Below, piece by piece: positions 36,701 through 48,848 of a DNA stretch of 64,000 nucleotides; position 1 is the first letter of the stretch, and each line of letters begins with the position of its first letter. Position numbers and translations under genes: made by a program. A model generated the notes under the pieces. That model ran no database searches, was not told the origin of the DNA, and saw only the letters and a program-made list of their open reading frames with translations. This DNA comes from Symbiodinium natans (lineage: Eukaryota > Sar > Dinophyceae > Suessiales > Symbiodiniaceae), in NCBI GenBank assembly GCA_905221605.1, contig CAJNDS010000680.1:171204-235203 (forward strand), in the 5' to 3' direction.

Positions 36701-38520
36701 TGGCACGGGCTTCCGAGAGCAGTTCAGTGCTGATGTTCAGCACCGGCCTAAGCCAGACTGACGTTAGGGTTTAGGGTTTAGGGTGTAGGGTTTGGGGTTT
36801 AGGGTTTCGGATTTAGGGAAGGTTCGGGTTCAGGGTGAGTTTGGGGTTTTGCAGGCTCAGAGGTTTCAAAAAATGGGCGTTTGTCAGGACGGCATGAGGG
36901 CCCTGTCCCTTAACCCTGAAGCAATGGGGAATCGAAACCCTAAACCCGAAACCCTAAACACTATAAACCCGAAACCCTACAGTGAACCTTACACACTTAG
37001 GGTTTAGGGTTTAGGGCTTACCCTGAGAAAGGTTAGGGAAGCTTCTGCAACCTGCCTAGGGCTCTTTCTTGGGAGAGGGGGTGATCGCACAGGCGCTTTG
37101 GGATTGAGGGATCCAGAGAGGACCATGCTACCCCGTTTGGGTTTAGGGTTTAGGGTTTAGGGTTTAGGGTTTAGGGTTTAGGGTTTAGGGTTTAGGGTTT
37201 AGGGTTCAGGGCTTAAGGTTTGGGGTTTGGGGTTTGGGGTTTAGGCTTTGGCCTCCATCGTGTAGTTTGAGGAGCCACTGGTCTCCTGGAGCCCTAAATG
37301 CTAAACCCGAAGCCCAAAACCCTAAACCCTAAACCCTAAACCCTAATGGGGGTGGGCTTTACTGAATTATGATGGTGGCTACAAAGCGCTAGGGGGCTGC
37401 TCGCCCAAGGTCTTACTTAGGGTTTTCGGTTTTTCGGGGTTTGGGGTTTGCCCACTGAGGGCGGCGCTGCCCCCTTGCTCATGCGGAACTCGTGTTCGGC
37501 GGCACAGACTAGGCACCTGGCAGCTGTGCAGGTGAGAAGCTGTGTGCTGTAAGGTGGGCTCAGGAACTATAACCCTTCAACATGAGCAGCCCTAAACCCT
37601 CGCCTTGGTTTAGGCCGCAGGGCCGGGGGGATCCCGGTCCCTCTAAGAGCTTGGGAAGTATGGATGTGGGTTTTCGGGCTTCTCAGGATTGGGATTGAGG
37701 TTTTTGGCTTTGGGTTTTGGGTTAGGGCCCTAAACCCTAATGCCTGCGGGATTCAGGCGGGGCTGCTTAGGGTACTTGCTGAGGCTCCCTGACCTTCCCT
37801 TGGACCCTCCAGGGACCTTCTGCTTTTACAAGCCTTAGGCGCAGTGTTTTCGGGCTTCTGACTCTACCCTGGGGGCCTCTCTGTCCCGGTATCGTATGTC
37901 GCTAACAGTATAACCCTAATTAAACCCCAAACCCCTCAAACACAAGCCCTAACTCAAGCCGAAGAAGAGGCTTGTGCGTTCCATCTGAACGCTGGGAAAG
38001 AGGGTTTCGAGTTGGAGGCTACGGTTTTTGAAGGATCCTATAAGGTAATATGATAAAGTACAAGTCTTCATACTGACTTGAGGGACAGAGCCGAAGACAG
38101 CGAAAACTTGGGATTGACGCCAATAGGGATTAGACACTGCCACACTGCCACACTCCATTACTACTCCACTCTCCACCACACACATCCATGCTCCACCACG
38201 CACCAACACCAGAACCATCACCACAGAGCACCCCACACAACAATCACGCACCGCCATACATGCGCTCACGGAGGACCACGATCCCGGCCCACAGAGCTTC
38301 CCCGAACACAGACACAGGTCTCGGCTTTTAGCTGCCGAACCGCAAGCCCCCCAGGACCACCCTTCGACCCCCCACAGATTTTCCTGGGACCCCCTGAGAC
38401 CCCTCCTTAGAGCGCTGGAGCCTCGACCCTCCAGAAGGTTGTCTGGGACCCGTGTTTCTGGCCGAGTAAACCTTGCACCATTTCTGGACCGGCTGCAGAC
38501 ATGTTTGAAAGGCAATTGAC
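33710..38520. other. Repeat-filled stretch with few supportable exons
   Basis: It contains many TTTAGGG/CCCTAAA blocks, poly-G/C runs (about 33945, 35802 and 35862), a GGGTGG-rich stretch (34600-34700) and degenerate CCCTAAAC text. Weak minus-strand exon candidates are at 35150-35215 (SKLRRPQKKFMTKQQQAK) and 35325-35400. The long minus ORF 37949-38515 shows no domain. Nothing else was recognised. Confidence 0.4.
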
Positions 38521-38522
38521 TT

Positions 38523-38690
38523 TAGGCCTAACCCTGAAAGGAAGGCGTTATTGGGTGGCTTTGCTGCTTGGACGGCGTGGGGTGGGAGAAAGGTGTTAGA
38601 TGGCCCTCCAATCGTGCCAGAGCTGCTCTTCGCACCTGACGAAGCTTTCGAGCCTCTTCCGCATCCTAGCCTTCACAGCGACCGCGCTAC
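38523..38690 (-). repeat. Duplicated segment with exon, copy 2
   Basis: Partner of 33535-33705. The exon reading ends in a stop directly after LWHDWRAI, so this may be a terminal exon or a decayed copy. Confidence 0.55.
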
Positions 38691-39575
38691 AATACACCCA
38701 AACCCTGAAACCCTAAACGCGAAACCCTAAACCCTAAACCCTAAACCCGAAACCCTAAACCCGAAACCCTAAACCCCAAACCCCAGAAAGAGCGATGCCC
38801 TCTCAGTGCCGGGCTGGTAGCGCACGACCCGAGCCGCATCCTTCCGATCCCTCAGGTAGGCCTCTTCTGCGGGAACCCTTAAGAACCCGAAGACTTGCGA
38901 TCCCAAGGGTTTAGGGTTTAGGGTTTAGGGTTTAGGGGTTTAGGGCTGAGGGTTTGGGGTTTAGGAAAGCTTAGGCTTAAAGCCCTACACGCGCAACCCT
39001 AGACCATAAACCCTAAACTTGCAACCCGAGACCCCATAAACCCTGAACTTGCAACCCTAAACAAATCCGAAACCCTAAACGCTGAGGATCTGCTAGGTTT
39101 ATGGTTTAAGGGTAAAGCCTGCACCCCGCCGAAGCTTCTGGGTTGAGAGGCAGGCTTCTGGGGCTTATATACTGCGGTTTGAAATCGTGTCTAAGGGTCT
39201 AGGGCCCCTACGCATGGCTTGTGAATCATGCAGGGGAGACGCTTCCTGAAATTTGGATATTGAACTCGAAACCCTAGGTTTCACGAAGGGGTTGGGGCGA
39301 TGCCATCCCACACCAATACTCCAAGCGGAAGATCCTTGATTCTAGCAAACCCTAAAGCCTAAACCCTAAACCCTAAACCCTAAACCCTAAACCCTAGACA
39401 CCACCCATCCTCCACAACCCCCTGCCCTAAGAAAAAAAAACCTCTTCGCAAACTCCAATGCAGCCTACCCGTATGCCCCAAACCCTAGAACCCTAAACCC
39501 TAAACCCTAAACCCTAAACCCTAAAGCCTAAAGCCTAAAGCCTACACACCACCCATCCTCCCAACGCCCCACTCC

Positions 39576-39682
39576 TAGGGTACTTACATGATCCCCTAGT
39601 ATGGGCCCTTGCATTTGGACCCCTTCTATATACCTTATACCACCCAAGGGCTCATGCTTCAGAACCCTGTAAGGGGGGTAAG
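39576..39682. repeat. Dispersed foldback family with CTTAGTATGGGCCC (copy 2)
   Basis: The arms are ACATGATCCCCTAGTATGGGCCC-like and GGGCTCATGCTTCAGAACCC-like. It is the same family as 32474-32590 and 58757-58862. Confidence 0.75.
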
Positions 39683-39809
39683 GATTTAGGGTTTAGGGTT
39701 TAGGGTTTAGGGTTTAGGGTTTAGGGTTTAGGGTTTAGGGTTTAGGGTTTAGGGTTTAGGGTTTAGGGTTTAGGGTTTAGGGTTTAGGGCTCAAGGCCCT
39801 GCAGCTTTT

Positions 39810-39895
39810 GTCTGCCCCGGGCTCATCATCACTCTCGTCGCAGTGGCTGCGAAAGGCAAACCGCTGCACAGCAGCCGCCTCCGCTTCAGGGCTTC
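39810..39895 (-). CDS. Possible 3' exon downstream of JmjC exons
   Basis: The minus strand reads EAEAAAVQRFAFRSHCDESD, then DEPGADKSCRALS, open and acidic. It follows the JmjC exons on the same strand and could be the C-terminal tail of that gene. The assignment is inference from position. Confidence 0.3.
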
Positions 39896-40531
39896 AAGGT
39901 AGGGTTTAGGGTTTAGGGTTTAGGGTTTAGGGTTTAGGGTTTAGGGCTTAGGGCTTAGGGTGTATAAGGTTTAGGGTTTAGGGCTTCGGGGCTTCAAGGC
40001 TTCCGAGATGGAATTGCTTGAACGGGGCCCTGAAAACTCCTGAGCCACGAAAACAAAACTCTAAGCCCTAAAGTACCCTGAAAACCTGAAGCCCTGGACC
40101 CAAAAACCCTCAACCCCAACGCCCAAAACGCCCAGCAAAAACCTCCTAAACCCGAAGCCCTAACCCGCCCTAAACCACCATAAACCTTAAACCTCAAAAC
40201 CCCAATCCTAAGCCCCAAACCCCAAACCCGAAACCCCAAACACTAAACCCTAAACCCCTAAACCCCAAAACCCCAAAACCCTAAAACCCAAACCCCTAAA
40301 CCCCCTTACCCCTAACCCTAAACCCCAAACCAAATAAACCCGAAACCTCAAACCCCAAACCCTAAACCCCTAAAGCCCAAACCCGAAACACTAAACCCCA
40401 AAGCCTAAACCCTGAAACCTAAACCCCTAGACCCCACACCCCAAACCCTAAACCCCAAACCCCAAACCCTAAAACCCTATACCCTAAACCCCAAACCCCA
40501 AACCCTAAACCCTAAACCCCAAAACCCCAAG

Positions 40532-40612
40532 CCTCCTCAGGCCGCCCCGCCGCACGGAGGGCCGCCGCCACAGCGGGCGCAGCGCGGAGGCCGTAGGCCA
40601 CGTTGCCTTTGA
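40532..40612 (-). CDS. Probable C-terminal exon of JmjC gene
   Basis: The minus strand reads FVKGNVAYGLRAAPAVA, then AALRAAGRPEEA. After the final His of a JmjC fold, these proteins usually continue with (Q)NFV...N...LRA and a helical tail, which this segment resembles. An isolated reading as an ABC-transporter piece was considered and set aside. Confidence 0.45.
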
Positions 40613-43600
40613 CAAAGGGGAGGTTCAGGGGGTTTAGGGTTTATAGGGTTGAGGGTTTAGGGTTTAGGGCTAGGGTTTAGGGTTTAGGGTTTAGGGTTAG
40701 GTTAGGGCTAGGGTTTAGGGTTTAGGGTTTAGGGTTTAGGGTTTAGGGTTTAGGGTTCAGGGTTCAGGGTTTAGGGTTTAAGGTTTAGGGTTTAGGGATT
40801 AGGGGCTTAGTAGGGATTTAGGGCTTAGGGTTTAGGATTTAGGGTTTAGGGCTTCGGGTTTAGCTGTTTAGGCTTTAGGGTTAGGGTTTGGGGGGACCTT
40901 TTGAGCAAGATTTGAAAATGTATTACCGGCCTGGGCCTGGCCGCTCGGACCGAACTTCCACAGACCTGAAATGTCTTAAGTGAAGCAGTCACCGTAGTAC
41001 CGCCGCAACAATTGTGCGGCACAGCATGAGGATTCGCACCGGACCAGCAGCCCGGTTGACACTCCAGCGCTTCAAAGATGATCAAAGGCCATGTGTGGCT
41101 GATGCTTGAAACAGCCACACTGATAGCTGTAGCCTTCTACCCTCAAGGATTTTGACCAGTCTGTCGACCAAATGGACTGTCAGAGACAGGCAAACACGTA
41201 TGCGCCCAGGCATGCATACCCCATGCCATGGACCGGCACTCATAAAGAGCAAGGTTCAGGGTTTAGGGTTTAGGGTCTAGGCCGGTTTAGGGGACAGGGT
41301 TCAGTTCAGGAAGCGGTCCAGCTTCGGCCCAATGAATGGCGGACTTATCTTCGCGTTTGTCAGGGCGTCTTCGCAGACTCACGCCTCCTGTTGGAGATAG
41401 TTCTGCAGAATACTCCCCCTTGTAAAGCAGCTCGGCGAATGGCCAGTGTTTGAAGTCTGACCCTTTTACACTAGAAGTGACCCACAGATTTCAAACAGCC
41501 CTAAACCCCAAGCCCAAACCCGAAACCCTAAACCCTAAACCCCAAACCCTAAACCCTGATCTGCGGACGTGGGGGAAACCTTTATAGGTCGCCAGCGCAA
41601 AAAGAACCAAAACTGGGAAGCCTGCGATGAGTCAGCGCCAGATTGGCTGAGGGTTTGGGGCAGTTGGGGTTTCCAACCCTAAACCCTAAACCCTAAACCC
41701 CAAACCCCAAACCCTAAACCCTAAACTTGTTTGGAGTTTGTAGGGCTCAGGCTTCGTGAAATTGCATCCAGAAGGCGTGTGAAGGCCACGCAGAGGGTGG
41801 AGAGGTTCAGAACACAATGCCACCAGCCGGGTGGTATGTAGAGGAGATCTCCCGCCTGCTCTGCGCGAATTCAATGGGATGCTCTAACATAGCGGCCTTT
41901 GGTCTTGCCCTGAGAGTATATAGGGATCAACAAGGGATAACGTCTGTACTTGTTTCGGCTCCGGTACGCCTCGCAGGCTCCGCTGCTTTTGGTTCAGGGT
42001 TTCGGGTGCTCCTCTTCCGCCGGGTCTGGTCACTTAGGGTTTAGGGTTTAGGGTTTAGGGTTTAGGGTTTAGGGTTTAGGGTTTAGGGTTTAGGGTTTAG
42101 GGTTTAGGGTTTAGGGTTTAGGGTTTACTGTGAGTATCACGTCGCAGATGCCGACCTGGGCAAGCCTGTTTGTTCTAACCTAGGATCAAACTCCCGGCCC
42201 TGACTTTTCTTTTCGTAAGGAATGCCCTTAAAACTTTAAAGCTTCTAGAACAATGATACACCACACCACCCCGTCATTCAGGGCATATCGAATCTAGGTT
42301 CCGCAGTACTAGTAGCCTAGGACACAAAAAAGGGGCGCCCTAGTTGGTTTATTTCGGCCAAGGCAAGGGCACTACTGGGCATCCTCGATAATCACCCTAA
42401 ACCCTAAACCCTAAACCCTAAACCCTAAACCCTAAACCCTAAACCCTAAACCCTAAACCCTAAACCCTAAACCCTAAACCCTAAGTCTGCCTCAAACTGA
42501 GGCCCTTCGAGGGGGGCTCCCCCTCTGCCTTGGTCACAACATCGATCGGAGGACGCTGCTCGGGCGGCAGGGAGGGCAAAACCTGGACTCTGATCGGCTT
42601 AGGGCGTTTACCAAGGCTTAGGGTTTAGGGTTTAGGCGGTTTAGGGTTTAGGGTTTAGGGTTTAGGGTTAGGGTTTAGGCGGTTTAGGGTTGAGGGTGTA
42701 CGGTGTAGGGCTGAGGGGCTTTAATTTAGGGTTTAGGTCTTAGGACAGGGTGGAGGGTTGGTGATGAGGGTGTTCAGGGTGAAGGGAACAAGAAGCAATG
42801 GATAATTCACATCTGCCGGCTGGTTGTTAGTCTCCGAACAGCCGCTAAACCCTTCTCAAAGCCTACAACCCGAAGCCCGACGACCCCAAGCCCTTCCCGC
42901 GTAAGCCGAACGCCCTACAGCCGAACCCCGAGACCATGCAACCCTTCCTACAGATGAGCTCATGTGCATTGCTAGCCCAGTACCACGGGGATTGTAAGGA
43001 GTAGTTATTCCTTACTGACAGGATTTCCTAGACCCCACCCTTTTTCTAACTAGCGCAGACGGGCTCCCAACAGGCTTGTGGAAGATAAATAATGCACGGA
43101 CGATGAGGGCTGTACCAGTGAAACAAGTCCAACATCCAACAGACCTTACGAACCCCAAACCTGCCTTTTTGTGGGTTCCTCAGAACCCTACAAGGGGTAT
43201 GATTTAAAAGCCCTGTAAAGATGCGGGGTGTTGGTTGCTACTGTCAAACCTAAACTCTAGAACCCTAAACCCTAAACCCCGAACCCTAATCCCTAAACCC
43301 TTATAAACCCTAAACCCTCATCCCTAAACCCTAAACCCTCTGCCCTCAGCCTCGGAGAACCAAAGGCTGGGTGAAGGCGACGCGAAGCGACCCGGCCCCA
43401 TGTCAATCACGCCTCGTTCACGAGCTCTTGTCGGAGGGGTTTAGGGTTTAGGGTTTAGGGTTTAGGGTTTCGGGTTTAGGGTTTAGGGTTGAGGCTTCAC
43501 GGGAAGCCCGGAAACCCGAAACCCTAACTCAGTTTAGAGGATGGTAGAGGGTGGAGCGTGGAGGGAGGAGGGTTTCAGGGGCTCGGGCTCCGGGTCCAGC

Positions 43601-46600
43601 AGGGCTTAGCAGAGTTGAACCTGTTCATTGTGCTTCTACGCCATGTGCTCTGAAGGAAATGGAGCAGCTCAGCCCTGTCTTGTCTGTTTTGTGTTGCTGG
43701 AAGTGCTTTTGTTCGGGTTAGCTAAAGAAGCGCAAACGATTTTTGTGGTAGGTTATCTAAGAATCCGAAAATGCGTACGATTCTCATAACGTACAACGCA
43801 AGTGTAGGTTTGGGGTTGTTAAGATAAGACATCAGCTCCAGGGCATCAGCTAGAATCAAAAATGCCCCAGAGGTTGAAGCCGCGCACGGGTTTAGGGCTT
43901 AGGGTTTATAGGGTTTAGGGTTCAGGGATGTTTAGGGTTTAGGGTTTATGCTTTCGGGTTGAGGGCTGACCGCCTGGAGGCCGCGGCCCGGGTGGGTAGA
44001 GCGCCCAGCGCTTGCGGCCTTCGAGGCAAACGCTCCTGAGGAATCCCCGGCCAACAGACGTCATGGGTTTCCCTACTACCCCCCTCGAGAGGGGGGTTTA
44101 GGGTTTAGGGTTTAGGGTTTAGGGTTTAGGGCGTTTAGCGTTTAGGGCTTAGGGTTTAAGTTTTACTACCCCCCCCCCCCCCCTAAGTTGCCCCCTAGTC
44201 AGGCTTAAGGATCCCTAAATAGCCTGAACAATGGGGGGAACGTAGTATAGAGGGAAGGATGGATCAAACGCAAAGGAGTTCCAGCCAGACCTACAATTTT
44301 GTGGGTTATTCTCACATTCCGCTTATAGGATTCTTAGGGAACCTACGAAGAAGTAGGCTTTGGGTTCACTCCGAGGGAGCCTCAAACATTCTGCTGCTGC
44401 ACTTAGTTCTTAGACACTTGGGGGGTGGGGCGGGGGGTGGAAGGGGTGGGGGTTGGGAGTTTAAAAGAAGGGAGGGAGGTCGTGTAAAGCAACTTACAAC
44501 CTACCACCCATGGCCATGAAACCTTTTCAAGTCAAAGTTAGGGCCCTTCACAACTCTGCTTTCACTTCGTGCGCTGCCTGTACCACCGAAAAGTCTCTAA
44601 ACCCCAGCACGATGTAGGGAATCAACGCCACAAAGGGGTTTTGCTATGATGAACTTTTACTATCAGCTGTTTCTTAGGAAGTAAAGTGCCCAAAAACAAA
44701 ATCCAAGTATCCCTAAGTTTGGCTGAGGGATCGTGACAACCTGCTCTTCTGCAGGCTCCAAAAAGATCGTACAGACGTCCAAAGCTAGACTCCATAAGCC
44801 GTTACCCTACGGACCCCAGCAAAAAAACTAAACCCTAAACCCTAAACCTAGACCCGAAACCCTAAACCCTAAACCCTAAACCCTAAACCCTAAACCCTAA
44901 ACCGTGCCCTGTGTCGCCCTGATATCCTAAACCTAAAGCCCATGAACCCGAAAACAGTTAAACACCCGAGGGTTTAGGGCTGAGCGTCCCGAGCTTCGAA
45001 AAGGTTTAGGGTTTAGGGTTTAGGGTTTAGGGTTTAGGGTTTAGGGTTTAGGGTTTAGGGTTTAGGGTTTAGGGTTTAGGGTTTAGGGTTTAGGGTTTAA
45101 GGTTTAGGGTTTAGGGTTTAGGGTTTCTAAACCACTGAGCAAAAAAAGCCGTGGATCCAGGCCCCGCAGCCGTAGGCGTCGGTGTGGAAGCGGCTTCCGC
45201 TGCCAGCGCCTTGGCGAGACCCAAGAGTAACCTAGGAGTAAAACGGGTACGCTTTTTAGGGCTTCGGGTTTAGATCCAAGAGGAACCTAGGAATTAAAAG
45301 GGTACAAGGAGGGGCCCCCTTACTGTACTAATTAAAGTTAAGGGACCTATAACCAACGTTAGGATCCTTATAACACAATTTAACCCAGGAAGAAAGGGTA
45401 ATTAATGCGGGGGCCTGAATAATTTGAAGAGGGTTTTGGAGGGTTATTATTGTATGAATTTTCTCGGGAAAAGGGGCACCCTTTACGGGGTGGTGCTTTG
45501 GGCCCTTTGAAAATTGTTTCTGAATAGGTTCCCGTAAAAGGGAAAGAAGGGAAATTTCAAAAATTATCCCAAAGCACTACCCAGTTTTTGGTTTTAAGGG
45601 GATTGTGTAAGGGAACCCCAACCCTAAGAAAAGGAAATAAGGGCCTACTCCGGGTCCTAGTTGGTGAGTTGCTCAAGGGGACGTTCAGGGGGTGCGCTCT
45701 TCAACCTTGTTCCCAAAAGCTCCGAGGACTCCTTTGCTAAGGTTTTTGGGCCCAAACGGTTTAGGGTTTAGGGTTTAGGGTTTCAAAGGCCTTATGATAA
45801 ACGGGGTTTTTGGGCTATTTTGAGCCTAAGGGTGCCTGCTGCTCAGTAGTTCATGAGGACATCGGCAGCTTTCTTTCATGCTGCCAAGATTTTGAATGAT
45901 GGAAACTCTCGCAAGCTGTTATTTGAAGATGATTGTTGAATGACACTGCCAAAATATTTTGGGGAACATATCGGAGATGATCCGTCGCCAGACTGTGAAA
46001 AAAGGAACTCACGCCACAAGTTGTTGGAAGACAAGTTCTATTCTTAAATGCTCGGCGATTTGCACTTTCAAGAGCTCCTAGAGACTCGACACATCTTCGG
46101 ACCCGTGTCAAGGCATTTCGCTTTTTTCTGTATTGTGTTTCAGGATTGGAGGGAAATATTTGGCAAGGATATCAGCGGTCTTCATGCTGCTGAACCATCG
46201 GAATTTTTCAAGGCCTTTATGAAAGGAATCTAATTTTTCTTCGTGGTTTGGTGAGGATGTCGAGAAAATGTCTTTCCTTTTGCCAAGGCCTTGAGAACTA
46301 GATTAACACCACCGAAACACCGGGAAGCAAGTGTGTGTGTGTGTGGGCCGGTAGTCGTGGATAGTTTGGAGGTCTAGGAGCGTGATCCGAGCCCCGAAGC
46401 CCTAAACCCCAAACACGAAGCCCAAACCCTCTTGACACATGACTCTGAAAAACCTGAACCCCTAAACCTGACTGTTCTTATTCGCGAACCAGGGAATTGG
46501 GTGCCCTATTCCATGCTTGAAGCACAATATATAGAGGGAATATACCCGACAGGAATCAACCCCCACTGGGAGGTCTACTGATGTTAGAGCTGTTCCTTGA

Positions 46601-48848
46601 CTTGCTAGCCCAGGAACATAAAATAAGCATACCCTCTTCGGGGTCGGTTACTTCATAAGACAACCTTGATCCAAAGAAAAAGGGCAAAAGGGCACCACTG
46701 GGCTAGCAGGCGGGGGTCAAGATCTTGAAAAAGTTGCCAGAGTCCTTCCTAAACCCTAAACCCTAAACCCTAAACCCTAAACCCTAAACCCTAAACCCTA
46801 AACCCTAAAACCTAACCCTGCAGCGCCTCCCATGAGGAGCCACCCTCTGCTGACAGTCTGCAAGGATGGGGCTAGGCCTCGCGGGTGAGGGCCAAGAAAC
46901 GGGCCTAGGGTTTAGGCTTGAAGCTTTAGCGTTTGGGGGTTGAAGGTTTGAGGTTTGGGGCAAAGTTTGGGGTTTGGGGGTTTGGGGTGTAGGGTGTAGG
47001 GCCAAAGAGGGTTTGAACGTAGGGTCCTTCGGACATATCTTATACAAGGCTTATAGCTTGTAGGGCCTATTAAGCCCTTGTAAGCTGTTTAGGTTTAGGG
47101 TTGATGTTAACGTATCCTTTGTACGGAATGTTGTGGAAAGGATTCATACTAAAGCTGGTTCTGAAGCAAATCCTCAAAAAGGCTAAAACACAAACACAAA
47201 ACTGGTGGAATGCCAAAACCACTCAAAACAACATGAGAAAACACAAAGAACACCAGAGGAAGGCAACACAAAATAGTGGCAGATCACATTCTTCTAATCC
47301 CTGCTGAAGCATTTTCAGCCTATGGACTCTAAACCTATTAAGCCCCCGAGGAACTGGATCAGCACGGAGACCTTCCAGGGCTGTACCACTGCATAATACT
47401 CGCAACTCGTATCTCTGAAGATGATGGCTACACACTACACACCTGAAGAACACCTGAAGCTAACTCTGGCATCCTCACGCCACACAAACCTTGGAAACTG
47501 CCACGACCCATTCACCCTTTTAGTCTTGTTCAGAAGTCGCATAGAAAAAGGAATTGAGTCCCCAAACCCTAAACCCTAAACCCTTACCCCGAAACCCTTA
47601 ACCCTACAGACCTTCAACCCTCAGCCGCCTCGGCACTGTCGCGCGAGGTCGGGGAGGGCGCTGAGCTTTGGCGGGCGCAGAGCGCGCAGGGCCATGGGTG
47701 GATTCGGGTCGAAGAGGTACAGCGGCTCCTGCGGCCAGTATATATAGGGGAAGCCTTAATAATAATTAGAATAGGGTCTAGGGTTTAGGGTTTAGGGTTT
47801 AGGGTCTAGGGTTTAGGGTTTAGGGTTTAGGGTTTAGGGTTTAGGGTTTAGGGTTTGGGGGGTGGGGTGTTATTATGGTAAAATTTCAAGGGGCCATAAG
47901 GGAAGTTCCTTAGCAATTCTTCCGACCCCTATGTTATATTCACCCTGGATGGCCTTTCTTTGGGACATCTTGTATGTTCCCTTAGTGGGTTTAAGAGGCT
48001 CACTTTTAGGAATGTTTTTGTCAGAGGGTTTAAGGGGCCATCACGGGCCATCCGAATTCATGAGTCGGTTGGGCTCTAGCTAGGCATTTTGTCAGGGTTT
48101 AGGGGGGTGTGGGGCCACGAGGGCTTAAAGCACACGAATAGGCATCATCAGGGTTCACGGGTAGTTCGGCATGTGCGAGAAGTGTAAGTAGCCCGTCACT
48201 TGACGAACCCTAAACCCTAAACCCTAAACCCTTAAACCCTAAACCGCTCCGCATCCCAGCGCGGCGGCAGGAAGTCTGCGTTCGCGGCCGCGTAGCGCAA
48301 GAAGTCCCGGAGCCGCATGCGGAAGACCTTTAGGCATTGGTTTAGGGTTTAGGGTTTAGGGTTTAGGGTTTGGGGTTTGGGGTTTAGGGTTTAGGGTTTA
48401 GGGTTTAGGGTTGAGGACTCAAAGTCAGCAAAACGGGGATGTTTTACCCTGTGCTACTGTCCCATGAAACATACACGGAACCCTAAAGCCAAAACCCTAA
48501 CCCGCAAACATAGGGTTCGTCTCGAGCCCCCCAAGAGAGACCGAGCAAGAAGGGCTCATGCCTCAGGCTTCGGTTCTCCCCTGAAAGCCCAAACCCTAGT
48601 CGATAATTCCCGGCTTAGGGTTCAGGGTTCAGGGTTTAGAGGGTTTAGGGTTTCTAGACTTCTAACCCGAAACCCTAAACCCTAAACCCCAAACCCCAAA
48701 CCCTAAACCCTATCCTTAAATGCCCTAAAAGGCCCAGGACGCCTGACCGGCTCCCGGCAGGGTCACCGCGAAGTGGCGCCGCCCGAAGCGCCGTCTCAGC
48801 CGGCCCGGCTTCCAGGCGCCGGGCCAGCCGTGGAAGAGGGCGCCCAGC
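40532..48848 (-). CDS. Gene span: JmjC-domain 2-oxoglutarate oxygenase in nine or more exons
   Basis: Minus-strand exons, read from high to low coordinates, reproduce a complete JMJD6-type JmjC domain. Such enzymes bind Fe(II) and 2-oxoglutarate and hydroxylate or demethylate proteins or RNA. Order: 48748-48848 (HGWPGAWKPGRLRRRFGRRH), 48250-48327 (VFRMRLRDFLRYAAANAD), about 47637-47728 (EPLYLFDPNPP), 46818-46857 (RGWLLMGGAA), 45150-45209 (GSGSRFHTDAYGCGAWIH), 43971-44035 (LEGRKRWALYPP), 43351-43412 (RFASPSPSLWFSE), 42529-42582 (VLPSLPPEQRPPIDVVTK), about 41745-41856 (AGDLLYIPPGWWHCVLNL) and probably 40532-40612. The iron ligands HTD and the distal His of GWWH are present, as is the GRKRW lysine. 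The last three junctions (J6/J7, J7/J8, J8/J9) are exactly in phase, two with GC donors. N-terminal exons are uncertain (candidates at about 49645-49740, 50170-50285 and 51230-51300). Confidence 0.85.
41745..41856 (-). CDS. JmjC exon with distal iron-binding His
   Basis: It starts after a GAGCAG acceptor: AGDLLYIPPGWWHCVLNL, then STLCVAFTR. The GWWH...LNL signature carries the third metal ligand. It joins the exon at 42529-42582 in phase 0 (TK|AGD). The 3' end is not fixed. Confidence 0.85.
42529..42582 (-). CDS. JmjC exon, 18 codons
   Basis: It reads VLPSLPPEQRPPIDVVTK between a GTCCAG acceptor and an AAG|GC donor. It is the YPxLPPExRPxEC region that precedes the GE/GD...GWWH strand in this family. 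Confidence 0.85.
43351..43412 (-). CDS. JmjC exon
   Basis: It reads VIDMGPGRFASPSPSLWFSE between an ACGAG acceptor and a GAG|GC donor. SPSPxLWFxE is the expected segment after the PPG turn. Confidence 0.8.
43971..44035 (-). CDS. JmjC exon with GRKRW motif
   Basis: It reads SVCLEGRKRWALYPPGPRPP after a CCTCAG acceptor and ends at G|GTCAG. The Lys of GRKRW is the usual 2-oxoglutarate contact region. It joins the next exon exactly in phase. Confidence 0.85.
45150..45209 (-). CDS. JmjC exon with HxD iron motif
   Basis: It reads GAGSGSRFHTDAYGCGAWIH. SGSxxHxD is the metal-binding start of the JmjC core. The usual TSAWN after the motif is changed to CGAWI, a small departure. The acceptor is CCAAG and the donor G|GCTTTT. 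Confidence 0.85.
46818..46857 (-). CDS. JmjC mini-exon, about 13 codons
   Basis: It reads TVSRGWLLMGGAA after a CTTGCAG acceptor. In the family, RWLLxGxAxSGSxWHxD is contiguous, so this exon supplies the strand before the HxD exon. The intron starts immediately in a degenerate telomere repeat. Confidence 0.75.
47637..47728 (-). CDS. JmjC exon with PLYLFD motif
   Basis: After a GGCCGCAG acceptor it reads EPLYLFDPNPPMALRALRPP, then KLSALPDLARQ. PLYLFD is a hallmark of the JMJD6/F-box JmjC branch. It joins WDA of the upstream exon in phase if the intron begins GA. Confidence 0.85.
48250..48327 (-). CDS. JmjC exon
   Basis: It reads VFRMRLRDFLRYAAANAD, then FLPPRWDA. The MRLxDFLxYA pattern precedes PLYLFD in the family. 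Its 3' edge GAGCGGTTTAGGG runs directly into a telomere-like block. Confidence 0.8.
48748..48848 (-). CDS. JmjC N-terminal exon
   Basis: It reads HGWPGAWKPGRLRRRFGRRH, then FAVTLPGAG. The WPxxW...L...G...F.V pattern is the N-terminal cap of cupin-type JmjC enzymes. The acceptor CCCTAG is formed by a telomere-like CCCTAAACCCTAG text. Confidence 0.75.

Noticed and set aside
37949-38515. 188-codon minus ORF
   Set aside because: Composition is erratic, there is no domain or splice context, and it overlaps a repetitive CACCAC/ACCACA stretch; not supported as a gene.
40532-40612. ABC-transporter ATPase fragment (NVAYGLR)
   Set aside because: No Walker A, signature or Walker B exon lies nearby; position and the following helix fit the JmjC C-terminus better.
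46500-46712. Further CTTGCTAG...CTAGCAG element as an introner copy
   Set aside because: The ends resemble the CTTGGTAG family, but the flanking four bases do not match and no exon boundary is adjacent; too diverged to claim.
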